From CALJXB01 sp965225935 (lineage in GTDB: Bacteria; Pseudomonadota; Alphaproteobacteria; Kiloniellales; JAKSDN01): a stretch of 64,000 bases of DNA. Where the stretch lies: positions 248,001 to 312,000 of the forward strand of contig CBDDCC010000011.1 of NCBI GenBank assembly GCA_965225935.1. The letters are read 5' to 3'. The notes beneath the pieces are model-generated. The model worked only from the letters and a program-made list of their open reading frames with translations. It did not search any database and had not been told where the DNA came from. Positions 26,841-37,985 of the stretch are shown here, in pieces; positions within the stretch are counted from its first letter, which is position 1; each line of letters starts with the position of its first letter. The translations under genes and the position numbers were made by a program.

Positions 26841-27553
26841 CCAACACAGGATTCGTCGTCGGCCTGGCCAGCGAAGCCCGAGTTCTCACCCGGGCGCTGG
26901 GGGCCCACGACCCGGAGGCGTCGCGGCGCGTCGCCGTCGCCGGGGCCGACGAGGGGCAGGCGGGCGAATGCGCCCAGCGGCTCCTGGCCGAGGGGGCGCA
27001 GGCCCTGGTCAGCTTCGGCATCGCCGGCGGTCTCGACCCGGCGCTCCGGCCCGGCGATCTGGTGGTTCCCGAGGCGGTGCGTCTGCCCGGCGGCGGCCTG
27101 ATCGCGACGGCCCCGGTCTGGCGGGGGCGCTGGATGGCGCTGGCCAGGGACCTCGGCCTGCACTGCGCCGGCGGCGGACTGGCCGGCAGCCCGGAGCCGG
27201 TCCTCGGCATCGTCGAGAAGCGGCGCCTGCGCGAGCAGGCGGCCGCGGCCGCTGTCGACATGGAAAGCCATGCCGTCGCCGTCGTCGCCTCGCGGGCCAA
27301 GGTGCCGTTCCTGGCGGTGCGCGCCATCTCCGACCCGGCCGGCCGCGCCTTGCCGCCGTTCGTGATCGGCAGCATCGGCGCGGACGGACGCCCGCGCCTC
27401 GGCCGGCTGGCGATCCGGCTCTGCTTCACGCCTTGGAGGATTTCCGGATTGCTGCGCGTCAGGAAGGACGCGGCGGCGGCGCACCGCTCGCTACGCCGCC
27501 TCGCCGGAGCTCTTGGACCTGCGGTCCTGGACGCCAGTGGTGGCGGATCGTGA
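26837..27553 (+). CDS. hpnG: Hopanoid nucleoside phosphorylase HpnG
   Basis: HpnG removes adenine from adenosylhopane to give ribosylhopane (or its phosphate). It is a nucleoside-phosphorylase-fold protein of 238 residues. GLASEARVLTRAL at the start, SFGIAGGLDPALRPGDLVVP near residue 60, AVDMESHAVAVVA near residue 135 and AISDPAGRALPPF near 160 match the MTA/SAH nucleosidase superfamily. The GTG start at 26837 overlaps the shc stop; the frame open to 26690 lies inside shc and is not used. The last 63 bases overlap, tail to tail, with hpnH on the other strand, so the C-terminal 20 residues are encoded opposite HpnH codons. Confidence 0.93.
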   Translation: MTNTGFVVGLASEARVLTRALGAHDPEASRRVAVAGADEGQAGECAQRLLAEGAQALVSFGIAGGLDPALRPGDLVVPEAVRLPGGGLIATAPVWRGRWMALARDLGLHCAGGGLAGSPEPVLGIVEKRRLREQAAAAAVDMESHAVAVVASRAKVPFLAVRAISDPAGRALPPFVIGSIGADGRPRLGRLAIRLCFTPWRISGLLRVRKDAAAAHRSLRRLAGALGPAVLDASGGGS

Positions 27554-28666
27554 CTCGCCCTGGTGCAGATCGGAGATCGCGCCGCTCACCAGCTTGTCGA
27601 AGATGAACTCGGCTGGGCGCTGGCCCGCCAACGGGATCTCCGGCGCCATCTCGCCCTCGGTGCGCACGCCCGAGAGCGCCACCTTGGCCGCCTTCAAGGG
27701 CCGGGCCACCGTGTCGGCCACCGCCGTGCCCTCGAAGCCGCAGTGGACCATGCAGTCGGCGCACTTCTCGTAGCGTCCGGTGCCGTAGGCCTCCCAGTCG
27801 GTCTCCTCCATCAGCTCCTTGAAGCTGGCGGCGTAGCCCTCGTTCAGCAGGTAGCAGGGGCGCTGCCAGCCGAAGATGTTGCGCGTCGGGTTGCTCCAGG
27901 GCGTGCAGCGGTAGGTCTGGTTGCCGGCCAGGAAATCGAGGAACAGGCTCGACTGGGTGAAGCGCCACTTGCGGCCGCGTCCGCGCCGGAAGACGTCGCG
28001 GAACAGCTCCTTGGTCTGGCGCCGCTTGAGGAAGTGGGCCTGATCCGGCGCCCGCTCGTAGGCGTAGCCCGGCGAGACCGTGATGCCCTCGATGCCGAGG
28101 CCGTTCACGTAGTCGAAGAAGGCGGCGACCCGCTCCGGCTCGGCGTTGTTGAAAAGGGTGCAGTTGACGTTGACCCGGAAGCCCTTCTCCCGGGCCTTGG
28201 CGATGGCCTTCACCGCGCGGTCGAAGACGCCGGTCTGGTCGACGGCCTTGTCGTGCTCGTCCTCCAGGCCGTCCAGGTGGATCGAGAAGGTCAGGTATTC
28301 GCTGGGCGTGAAGCGCTCCAGGCGCTTTTCCAGCAGGAGGGCGTTGGTGCAGAGGTAGACGAAGCGCTTGCGCTTCACCAGCTCGGCCACGATGCGGTCG
28401 ATCTCCTTGTGGAGCAGGGGCTCGCCGCCGGGGATCGAGACCACCGGGGCCTCGCATTCCTCGACCGCCTGAACGCAGTCCTCGACCGAGAGGCGCCGGT
28501 TCAGGATGGCGTCCGGGTAGTCGATCTTGCCGCAGCCCGGGCAGGCCAGGTTGCAGCGGAAGAGCGGCTCCAGCATGAGCACCAGGGGATAGCGCTCGCG
28601 GCCCAGAAGGCGCTGCTTCAGGATATAGGCGCCGACCCGCACCTGCTGCTTCAGGGGAACTGGCAA
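27491..28666 (-). CDS. hpnH: Adenosylhopane synthase HpnH (radical SAM)
   Basis: HpnH is a radical SAM enzyme that adds a 5'-deoxyadenosyl group to diploptene (hopene), the first step of C35 hopanoid side-chain extension. It has 391 residues. The iron-sulfur motif CNLACPGCGK near residue 38 is CX3CX2C. VVSIPGGEPLLHKEID near 75 is the SAM-binding GGEP segment. A C-terminal SPASM-like cysteine set is seen in EKCADCMVHCGFEG near residue 300. It is convergent with hpnG and the two reading frames overlap by 63 bases. The product is the substrate of HpnG. Confidence 0.95.
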   Translation of the reverse strand: MPVPLKQQVRVGAYILKQRLLGRERYPLVLMLEPLFRCNLACPGCGKIDYPDAILNRRLSVEDCVQAVEECEAPVVSIPGGEPLLHKEIDRIVAELVKRKRFVYLCTNALLLEKRLERFTPSEYLTFSIHLDGLEDEHDKAVDQTGVFDRAVKAIAKAREKGFRVNVNCTLFNNAEPERVAAFFDYVNGLGIEGITVSPGYAYERAPDQAHFLKRRQTKELFRDVFRRGRGRKWRFTQSSLFLDFLAGNQTYRCTPWSNPTRNIFGWQRPCYLLNEGYAASFKELMEETDWEAYGTGRYEKCADCMVHCGFEGTAVADTVARPLKAAKVALSGVRTEGEMAPEIPLAGQRPAEFIFDKLVSGAISDLHQGESRSATTGVQDRRSKSSGEAA

Positions 28667-28879
28667 AGGCGTCTCCTAAGCGCTGCGGCCGGCTGTCCAG
28701 GGCGGAACCGGCCGCCGCCTATATGGCGGTTTCGCGCCGATGGGACAAGAGCCGCCTGCAAACCGTTCGCAAGCCACAGTCTACCAGGCGCGGCCGATCC
28801 TGGCGAGGCGGAGGGCCGGCCTATCGGGCCTTGAGGACCGCACTTTTGGGTGAGCCGACGCGCCTCTCCAGCTTTGCGA

Positions 28880-29746
28880 CTAATTCTTGCGGCAAACCCA
28901 TATTTGCTCTTTGGCGTACTCAGGCATGCCATAGTCGAAATCGGAGTATTGTTGCTCAACGCTAAAGCCGGTCAACTCAAACAGGTAGCGCATTTCTTGT
29001 TGATACGTCCAACGCAGGGACCATCGTGTTTCTTCCCGTGATATCGCGTCGCCAGTCGCATCAAGCACTTCCAAGATCATATGTTCGGTAAGGGTCTGCG
29101 TGAGAGGGTCAGTGACACGGGATCGGAACGTTCGCCGAATTTTCTGTCCGGACTCGGGATCGGCAACCTCGTTGTGCCTTACCGGCGGCTCCGCATTCGG
29201 CATGCAGTATTCGAGCTTTGGATCGAACTGGTTCATTACCAGTGTTCCGCCCGAGTCTAGATGGTTGTGGATACAAACCAATGCCGATCTCTGATCATCT
29301 GGTGTCATCAGGTGCTGAAACGAACGTCCCGGAATGAAAGCCGTCTTGAACGTTCGGCCAAGCTGAAAGTCCGCCATATCCGCTTCAATGAAGTCGATAC
29401 GCTCACCAATTGAAGACGGAACCGAGTCCCGCTTTGCGGATGCGATTTCGAGCATGCGGCCTGATAGGTCGAGGCCAGTGATTTCGTGGCCGTCCCTGGC
29501 AATGGCCCAGGTAACCAATCCCGTTCCACAACCAATCTCTACGAGCGGACCTCCATACTTGCGGGCACAACCGACGTAGAATTCAAGTGCCTTGGAATAC
29601 ACCTGAGCATGGATACGATCATAGGTTTCTGGACCGAGGACGCTTGCGACATAATAGTCAGCTGCGTCCTCGCGATGGTCACCGGGTCTCATCAGACTGA
29701 GCTTTCCACTGATTGATGTAACAATATCAATATGCGTATACGACAT
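28880..29746 (-). CDS. Class I SAM-dependent methyltransferase
   Basis: This 288-residue methyltransferase of unknown substrate has motif I VEIGCGTGLVTWAIARDG near residue 68, motif II ITGLDLSGRMLEIAS, and FIEADMADFQLG, all typical of the Methyltransf_25/11 group. The open frame reaches 29830; the ATG at 29746 is used because the earlier 28 codons look non-conserved. No clear ribosome site was seen for either. GC content is distinctly lower than the hopanoid genes to its left, suggesting acquisition by transfer. Neighbours on both sides are unrelated. 28667-28879 between it and hpnH holds nothing recognised. It could methylate a small molecule or lipid. Confidence 0.82.
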   Translation of the reverse strand: MSYTHIDIVTSISGKLSLMRPGDHREDAADYYVASVLGPETYDRIHAQVYSKALEFYVGCARKYGGPLVEIGCGTGLVTWAIARDGHEITGLDLSGRMLEIASAKRDSVPSSIGERIDFIEADMADFQLGRTFKTAFIPGRSFQHLMTPDDQRSALVCIHNHLDSGGTLVMNQFDPKLEYCMPNAEPPVRHNEVADPESGQKIRRTFRSRVTDPLTQTLTEHMILEVLDATGDAISREETRWSLRWTYQQEMRYLFELTGFSVEQQYSDFDYGMPEYAKEQIWVCRKN

Positions 29747-30094
29747 ATGATCTGACAACGTCAGATGTTCGAAACCTATAAGGCATGTAGATCGGCGGTA
29801 GGCAGATGTTGCTTCGTCTCGATGTTGCACAATCCCTTGTGATCTGTCTCATACGATGAAATCGCACTGAATCAGGGGCTTGGTGAGGCGTGGGGAAGTA
29901 TCCCCTGCAACGTCACAAGTAGTGTTCTCGTTGTGGCCAACGATGGCGCTTGACAGCCGAGATCCGACTACAGGAGGGGATGGTGAATCGCGGGGGGCAG
30001 GTGGCGACCAGGTCCTGCCCGCTGGACGCTTGATTTTCCGAGCCGCCTCTGTTTTGGCTCGGGGGAGCGAGATAGCGAATGAAGGAGGGGAGGC

Positions 30095-30702
30095 ATGTCG
30101 CCGGAACTCTGGATCGCCTTCGCCCTGGCGAGCACGGTGCTGCTGGCCGTGCCGGGGCCGACGGTCATGGTGGTGGTGAGCTACGCGCTCGGGAAGGGCA
30201 AGTCGAGCGCCTGGGCGACTTCACGGCCATGACGGTCTCCCTGCTCGGGGCCGGTGCCGTCCTCGCCGCCTCGGCGACCCTGTTCACGGCGCTCAAGCTC
30301 GTCGGCGCCGCCTACCTGGTCTGGCTGGGCATCCAGCTCTGGCGCGCCGATCCGACGCTGGAGGTTGCCGAGCGGCGCGGCCGCGGCGCCCACCGTGGTG
30401 CCCGGCGCATGTTCTGGAACGCCTACGTGGTGACGGCCCTCAACCCCAAGAGCATTGTCTTCTTCATCGCCTTCGTGCCCCAGTTCGTCGATCCTGGCGA
30501 GCCGGCCCTCGTCCAGTTCGCCATACTGGAGGCAACCTTCCTCGTCCTCGCCGCCGTCAACGTCCTTATATGGGCGCTGCTGGTCGGCGAGATGCGGGCC
30601 CGCTTTCAGCGGCCCGCGGTGCTGCGCCTGGTGAACCGGGTGGGTGCCGGCTTCCTGATCGGCGCCGGCCTGATCACCGCCACGGCCCGGCGCATCGGGT
30701 AG
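30095..30702 (+). pseudogene. LysE/RhtB family amino-acid exporter, frameshifted by deletion
   Basis: The family N-terminus MSPELWIAFALASTVLLAVP, then GPTVMVVVSYALGKGKSSAWAT, is in one frame and stops at 30232. From CTG at 30211 the family resumes in another frame as LGDFTAMTVSLLGAGAVL and runs normally to 30702. The connecting loop usually present between SAWAT and LGDFT is missing. A loss of about 25 bases between two TGGGCGAC copies would give exactly this result. The intact parts keep the usual membrane helices. An ATG at 30079 opens the second frame, but its first 44 codons are an out-of-frame reading of the true N-terminus, so such a protein would lack helix 1. A stem CCGAGCC/GGCTCGG lies at 30038-30062. 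Confidence 0.85.
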
Positions 30703-30708
30703 GAGGAA

Positions 30709-31653
30709 ATGAAAAAGGCCAGAGGAGAGACCAGCCGGCGCGCCTTCCTGGCGGGAGCGGGCGCCCTCGGGGCTGCCGTCCAGCTCGGGCGGGGTAGCGC
30801 CCTCGCGGCATCCGATGCCGTGGGGCCGGTGCTGACCAAGCCGATCCCGAAGACGGGCGAACGCCTGCCGGTGATCGGCATGGGCTCCTGGCTCACCTTC
30901 GACGTCCACGGCGACGCCGGGGCGCGGGAAGCGCGGCGGGGCGTGCTGCAGGCCTTCTTCGACGCCGGCGGCGCGATCGTCGATTCCTCGCCCATGTACG
31001 GCTCCTCCGAGGAGGTCATCGGCTACTGTCTGTCGCGGGTCACCGGCGGGGACGCGCTCTTCTCGGCCACCAAGGTCTGGACCCTCTTCCAGTCCCGGGG
31101 CATCGCCCAGATGGAGGAGTCCGAGGGCCTCTGGGGCGTCGATCGCTTCGACCTCATGCAGGTCCACAACCTGCTCGACCTGGAGGCCCACCTGGAGACG
31201 CTCGCCGACTGGAAGGCGCGGGGGCGCGTGCGCTATGTCGGCATCACCACCTCCCACGGCCGCCGGCACGGCGACCTGGCAGACTCCATGGCGGAGGACC
31301 CCATCGACTTCGTCCAGCTCACCTACAACATCCTGGACCGGGAGGCCGAACGGCGGCTCCTGCCGCTCGCGGCCGACCAGGGCCTCGCGGTGATCGTCAA
31401 CCGGCCGTTCCGCCAGGGCGCCCTGATCGACCACTTCGCCCGCCACCCCTTGCCGGACTGGGCCGGCGAGATCGACTGCGCCAACTGGGCCCAGTTCTTT
31501 CTCAAGTTCATCGTTTCCCACCCGGCGGTGACCTGCGCCATCCCGGCGACCCGGCGGGTCGACCACATGCGCGAGAACATGGGCGCGCTCCGCGGCCGTC
31601 TGCCCGACGCCGAGCTGCGCCGGCGCATGATCGACTACGTGGAGAGCCTGTAG
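30709..31653 (+). CDS. Aldo/keto reductase with Tat signal peptide
   Basis: This 314-residue protein has a twin-arginine signal (TSRRAFLAGAGALGAAVQLG, residues 9-28) and then an aldo/keto reductase barrel. The catalytic tetrad can be seen: Asp and Tyr in IVDSSPMYGSSEEVIG near residue 88, Lys in LFSATKVWT near 120, and His in DLMQVHNLLD near 148. C-terminal PATRRVDHMRENMGAL is the NADPH-binding part. Export by Tat fits an NADPH-loaded enzyme folded before transport, though periplasmic AKRs are unusual and the substrate is unknown. AGGAGGA lies just before the ATG. It follows the lysE pseudogene by six bases and may have been its operon partner. Confidence 0.9.
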   Translation: MKKARGETSRRAFLAGAGALGAAVQLGRGSALAASDAVGPVLTKPIPKTGERLPVIGMGSWLTFDVHGDAGAREARRGVLQAFFDAGGAIVDSSPMYGSSEEVIGYCLSRVTGGDALFSATKVWTLFQSRGIAQMEESEGLWGVDRFDLMQVHNLLDLEAHLETLADWKARGRVRYVGITTSHGRRHGDLADSMAEDPIDFVQLTYNILDREAERRLLPLAADQGLAVIVNRPFRQGALIDHFARHPLPDWAGEIDCANWAQFFLKFIVSHPAVTCAIPATRRVDHMRENMGALRGRLPDAELRRRMIDYVESL

Positions 31654-31675
31654 GCCCCTGAGTGGGGCGATCTCG

Positions 31676-32248
31676 TCAGGAGGTCACTTCGACGGCAATG
31701 TCCGCCGGCTGGGCGTCCAGGCGGCCGGCGCAGCGCACCCGGGCGGTGTCGCCGCCGAGGGCCTCGGGCGCCGCTGGGATCAGCCGCACCTCGAGCTGCA
31801 CCACCGCGAGCAGCTTCTTGCCGACGTCCTCGAAACGGCTGGCCCAATAGTGCCCCTGGGGCTGGAAGGCGTTCAGCAGGTACCAGCCCGCGGCATCCGG
31901 CCCCTCGGGCGCCGTCTCGATCAGGGCGCCGACGATATCCTGGAAGGCGATGGCGCAGACCTGTTCCGTGCGTTCCGCCCGTGGCAGAGCGAGGGTGGCA
32001 TACATGATCACCTGCTTGGTGCGCCAGTCGTAGACGGCGCCCGTCCGCGGCTCGCCGATGCCGAAACCGCCGCGCAAGGTGCGCCGCGCCGCGTAGGCGA
32101 TGTCCCGGTCGAGGTTGGCCATGCCCCAGTCGAACAGGGTCACCGGCTCGGACATGAGCCGGCGCAGCACGTCGCGGTCCTCGCTCCTGGCGACCTCGGC
32201 CGGCAGCGCCAGCAGGACAAGGATGAACGCGGTTGCGAGCCTGATCAT
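31676..32248 (-). CDS. Hypothetical secreted protein
   Basis: I do not recognise this 190-residue protein. It has a clear signal peptide (MIRLATAFILVLLALPAEVARS) and then a mature part with DRDVLRRLMSEPVTLFDWGM, VYDWRTKQVIMYATLALP, and one Cys in EQVCAIAFQD plus another near the C-terminus (VRCAGRLD), which could form a disulfide in the periplasm. The ATG at 32248 is used; the frame is open much further only because the opposite strand carries hpnM. It is convergent with the aldo/keto reductase and divergent from the HpnM-like gene. Confidence 0.8.
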   Translation of the reverse strand: MIRLATAFILVLLALPAEVARSEDRDVLRRLMSEPVTLFDWGMANLDRDIAYAARRTLRGGFGIGEPRTGAVYDWRTKQVIMYATLALPRAERTEQVCAIAFQDIVGALIETAPEGPDAAGWYLLNAFQPQGHYWASRFEDVGKKLLAVVQLEVRLIPAAPEALGGDTARVRCAGRLDAQPADIAVEVTS

Positions 32249-32407
32249 GCGCCCCTCGAACCTCCCGTCTCGAACGCCGAAGGCTAGCACAGTCCCGGGC
32301 CTGCGGACCCTAACATTGTTGGGCGATGTTTCGGGGGACGTTGCCAGGATCGACCCGCGTATAGTAACCGGACCGCAACAAAGTAGAGGCCGAGACCCGA
32401 GAGACCC

Positions 32408-33046
32408 ATGCGTACCACCAAGGCCATCGTCCTGTCCTTTCTGTTCCTCGCCCACGGCTTCACCGCCGGCCTGGGCCTCGGCGCCCAGGCGCTGGCGCAG
32501 GAGGGCGAGGGCGCGGAGCCGGCGGAGGTGGTCGCCCGGGTCAACGAGACCCTGCTCTCGGTCATGCGCGAGGCCGACGCGCTCGGCTACGAGGGGCGCT
32601 ACGGGCGCCTCCAGCCGGTGCTGGGCGAGGCCTTCCACTTTCCCTTCATGGCCCGGGGGGCGGCAGGGCGCCACTGGAGCGATCTCGACGCCGGGCAAAG
32701 GGACCGCCTGGCCGGGGCCTTCGCCGACATGAGCGTCGCCACCTTCGCCGCCCGCTTCGACGGTTACTCCGGCGAGAGCTTCGAGGTCGGCGAGACCCTG
32801 GAGCAGCCCCGCAGCGCCGTCCTGGTGCGCAACCGCCTGATCCGGAACGACGCGCCGCCGGTCGCCATCGACTACCTGCTGCGGCCCTTCGACGGGCGCT
32901 GGCGGATCATCGACGTCTTCCTCGACGGCACCATCAGCGAGGTCGCCACCAAGCGCTCGGAGTACGGCGCCATCCTGAAGAACGAGGGCTACGAGGGGCT
33001 GATCGCCCGCATCGCCGAGAAGAGCGCGGAGCTGGCCGGCCAGTAG
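32408..33046 (+). CDS. hpnM: MlaC/HpnM-like phospholipid- or hopanoid-binding periplasmic protein
   Basis: This 212-residue periplasmic carrier is of the MlaC/Ttg2D superfamily, which shuttles lipids between the inner and outer membranes. It has a signal peptide (IVLSFLFLAHGFTAGLGLGA to ALAQ). Family-like segments are FHFPFMARGAAGRHWSDLDA, AFADMSVATFAARFDGYSGE, and a C-terminal part DYLLRPFDGRWRIIDVFLDG. HpnM proteins are the hopanoid-cluster version, and the hopanoid genes are 4 kb upstream. Separation from them by accessory genes makes the hopanoid link an inference. It stands alone on its strand, divergent from the secreted hypothetical gene. Confidence 0.85.
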   Translation: MRTTKAIVLSFLFLAHGFTAGLGLGAQALAQEGEGAEPAEVVARVNETLLSVMREADALGYEGRYGRLQPVLGEAFHFPFMARGAAGRHWSDLDAGQRDRLAGAFADMSVATFAARFDGYSGESFEVGETLEQPRSAVLVRNRLIRNDAPPVAIDYLLRPFDGRWRIIDVFLDGTISEVATKRSEYGAILKNEGYEGLIARIAEKSAELAGQ

Positions 33047-33084
33047 CAGGGGCGCTCCGCCAGAGCGCTCCCGGGAGATCCGGG

Positions 33085-35160
<2,076 letters not shown>

Positions 35161-35370
35161 TCGCTCTCGCCTCTAAGTCAGGCCCCGAATTCGCACGCCT
35201 GATGCACTGCGGTCCAGATACGAACAACAGCCACCGGTTCCGCGCTTGACCGTCGCGGCGGTGCCTGCCTGCCAAAGCATCGCTGAGCTTTCGGCTTGGC
35301 CGTGCCCTGCGACGAACCGGTGACGCGACGTCCTTGCCCGACCCCTATCGCCTCGCCCCAATCGACGCGC

Positions 35371-37155
35371 TCACGGCACCCCACCGCAGTCCGCCTCGGA
35401 ATGTGCGGCCGGACCACGCGCCTTCTGCTCGGCCAGGGCCTCCAGCCAGTGCTCGCGTGCTTCGCTCAGCGATGCCTCGGGTCTCGCCGAGCGAAACAAG
35501 TCATAGACGGTCTTGCTTAACAGGCCCTTCAGAATTGCCGTAAATCCTTGCTGTTCCAGGTGGCATTTCAGGCCTGCGCTGTCAAGTGTGGGGTCGTCGG
35601 CGATCAAATCGACCAGCGCCCGGCGCAATCCGTCGAGGTCCCGGCTGTCCAGCCTGAGGGCCACGATCTCCTCGGTGAACTCCGACAGCAGTTCCGGATG
35701 GTTAACCAAGTAGACTAGCATGGCCTGCTGCTGGCGGCTGCGGAGCTCGCGCGGCGGCTGGCGGATGCCGCGTCCGCCCCGTTCCGCGCCGAGCGGCCGA
35801 TCTCGGCCGCCGAACCCACCCTTCTGCGGACCCCGGAAGCCGCCCGCCCGGCCCTCGCGACCGCTGCGTCCCCTGCGTCCGCCATCCGGCGGGGCGAAGG
35901 CCAGCTGGAGTCGCCGCTCGACTTCTGCCTCGTAGTCGGCCCTCAGGTCGGCGGCCCCAATGGCGCGGACCGCTGTGCGCAGCTCCTGGCGCAGGCCGGC
36001 CCGGCGCTCGGGGGTGTCGAAGGAGCGGCCTTCCGTATGCTGCAGCCAGATCAGGTCGGATAGCGGCAGAGCGGCCTCCAGGACCTCCCTGAGCGCCCGC
36101 GGGCCCCGGTTCCGGACCAGGCTGTCCGGGTCCTCGCCAGCGGGAAGAATGGCGAATCTCAAGGACTTGCCGGGCCGCAAGCCCGGCAGGGCCCGTTCCG
36201 CCGCCCGGTAGCCGGCGCGCCTTCCCGCGGCGTCGCCGTCGAGGCAGAGGACCGGCTCCGGCGCCAAACGCCAGAGCTCCTCGATCTGCTCCTCGGTGAT
36301 GGCCGTCCCCAGCGGCGCGACGGCGGCGGGAAAGCCCGCCTGGGCGAGGGCGATCACGTCCATGTAGCCCTCGACCACCATGACCTCGCCGGTGTCGTGG
36401 GCGGCGCGGCGGGCGGTGGCCAGGTTGTAGAGCATGCGCCCTTTGTGAAAGAGAGGCGTTTCCGGGGAATTCAGGTACTTGGCCTTGGACTGGCCGAGAG
36501 TGCGGCCCCCGAAGGCGACGATCCGGCCCTGCCGGTCGCCGATCGGGAAGATGACGCGGTCGAAGAAGTAGTCACGCGCCTCGCCGCCCTCTTCGTCCGG
36601 CTTGATGAGGCCCGCCTCGGCCAGTAGCTGGTCGTCGACACCCTTGGCGTTCAGCGCCAGCCTGAGGGCGCCGCGCTGGCGCGGGGCGTAGCCGAGTCGG
36701 AAAGCCTCAACCGTCGCCTGGTCGAGGCCGCGGCCGCTCAAGTAATCCCGCGCCTCCCGGCCGGCGCTGCCCTGCAGCTGTGCGCTGAACCAGAGGGCGA
36801 CCGCCTCCAGCACCTCGTGCAGGCGCTGGCCCTGCTTCGCCGCGGCCTGGGCCTCCGGCGTGCGCCGCGGCAGCTCCAGTCCGGCCTCGCCGGCCAGCTT
36901 CTCCACCGCCTCGGGGAAGCCCAGACCCTCGCTCTGCATGACGAAGCCGATGACGTCGCCGTGAGCGCCGCAGCCGAAACAGTGAAAGAAGCCCTTGTCC
37001 GGACTGACCGTGAAGGAGGGGGTCTTCTCGTTGTGAAAGGGGCAGAGGGCCGTGTACTCGCGGCCCCGCTTGATCAGCTTAACGCGGCGGCCGATCAGGC
37101 CCGCCAGGTCGCTGCGGGCGCGAACCTCGTCGAGGAAATCCGGCGGGAAGGTCAT
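35371..37155 (-). CDS. dnaG: DNA primase
   Basis: DnaG makes RNA primers at the replication fork, 594 residues. The zinc-binding domain is CPFHNEKTPSFTVSPDKGFF followed by HCFGCG (CHCC pattern, residues 38-61). The TOPRIM catalytic domain has VVEGYMDVIALAQAGFPAAV near residue 260 and LCLDGDAAGRRA near 302. An Arg/Gly-rich linker (about residues 415-465) precedes the helicase-interacting C-terminal domain. The ATG at 37155 begins MTFPPDFLDEVRARSDL. The 210 bases between it and rpoD hold no gene that I can support. Confidence 0.97.
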   Translation of the reverse strand: MTFPPDFLDEVRARSDLAGLIGRRVKLIKRGREYTALCPFHNEKTPSFTVSPDKGFFHCFGCGAHGDVIGFVMQSEGLGFPEAVEKLAGEAGLELPRRTPEAQAAAKQGQRLHEVLEAVALWFSAQLQGSAGREARDYLSGRGLDQATVEAFRLGYAPRQRGALRLALNAKGVDDQLLAEAGLIKPDEEGGEARDYFFDRVIFPIGDRQGRIVAFGGRTLGQSKAKYLNSPETPLFHKGRMLYNLATARRAAHDTGEVMVVEGYMDVIALAQAGFPAAVAPLGTAITEEQIEELWRLAPEPVLCLDGDAAGRRAGYRAAERALPGLRPGKSLRFAILPAGEDPDSLVRNRGPRALREVLEAALPLSDLIWLQHTEGRSFDTPERRAGLRQELRTAVRAIGAADLRADYEAEVERRLQLAFAPPDGGRRGRSGREGRAGGFRGPQKGGFGGRDRPLGAERGGRGIRQPPRELRSRQQQAMLVYLVNHPELLSEFTEEIVALRLDSRDLDGLRRALVDLIADDPTLDSAGLKCHLEQQGFTAILKGLLSKTVYDLFRSARPEASLSEAREHWLEALAEQKARGPAAHSEADCGGVP

Positions 37156-37313
37156 GATGGCGGCGCGCGACTCCTAGGATCGGCCGGAAATCTAGCAGAG
37201 GGCGCGCAAGGGCACAGGCCCGATGCGCCAGACCCGGTGCAAATCGGTGGAAAACTATTGATAGGGCTGTGGACAAGCGGTCCGCCCGCCTGTCGGCCTT
37301 CGCGCCGAGGCTG

Positions 37314-37769
37314 CTAACCCAGAGCTTCCTTGACCATGGCGCTGGCCTTGCCGAAGTCCATGCGCCCCGGGTAGCGCCGCTTCAGCTCGCCCATGACCCG
37401 CCCCATCTCCTTGATGGAGGCGGCGCCCAGCTCGCCGATGACCGACTGGACGGCATCCTCGGCCTCGGACTCGCTGAGCGGCTTGGGCAGGAAGCGCTCG
37501 ATGACCTGGATCTCCCGCTGCTCCCGGTCGACCAGGTCCTGGCGTCCGCCCTTGGCGTACATCTCGATGGAGTCGCGGCGCTGGCGGACCATCTTCTGCA
37601 GCACCTCGAGGATCTCGTCGTCGCTCAGCTTGCGGTCCGAGCTCTCGCTGCGGGCGGCGATGTCGCGATCCTTGAGCGCTGCCAGGATCAGCCGGACCGT
37701 TGAGGTCGCGCAGCTGTCCTTGGCCTTCATGGCGTCCTTCAGTGCCTCGTTGAGTTCTTGTCGCAGCAC
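37314..37769 (-). CDS. GatB/YqeY domain-containing protein
   Basis: This 151-residue protein has the YqeY domain, related to the tail of the GatB amidotransferase subunit. It shows LRQELNEALKDAMKAKD, RLILAALKDRDIAARSE, ILEVLQKMVRQRRDSIEMYA, FLPKPLSESEAEDAV and GKASAMVKEALG. Stand-alone YqeY is linked to tRNA-dependent transamidation only by homology; its function is not established. It precedes dnaG and rpoD on the same strand, as in many bacteria. It is divergent from carA, with about 215 bases between them. Confidence 0.93.
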   Translation of the reverse strand: MLRQELNEALKDAMKAKDSCATSTVRLILAALKDRDIAARSESSDRKLSDDEILEVLQKMVRQRRDSIEMYAKGGRQDLVDREQREIQVIERFLPKPLSESEAEDAVQSVIGELGAASIKEMGRVMGELKRRYPGRMDFGKASAMVKEALG

Positions 37770-37985
37770 GAAAACGGCTCCCTGCGATGACGGCGGCAGA
37801 GGTTAGACCAATTAGGATCAAATGGCAAAATGACAAGGGTGCGCCTTAACTATCGGAAATATATGAAGAATTAGGAAACGCGGAAGCTTGACCCATCGGG
37901 TCCTTTCTCGTAAGAAAGGGCCGCAGCCGCAGCCGGCCGGGAGCCCGAATGCCGCCGCGGATTCTGCTCGAGGGCACCGTCGGAC

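Noticed and set aside
30079..30702. Intact 207-residue LysE protein starting at 30079
   Set aside because: The first 44 codons are the real LysE N-terminus read out of frame. The true N-terminus from 30095 is in another frame, so it is a broken gene.
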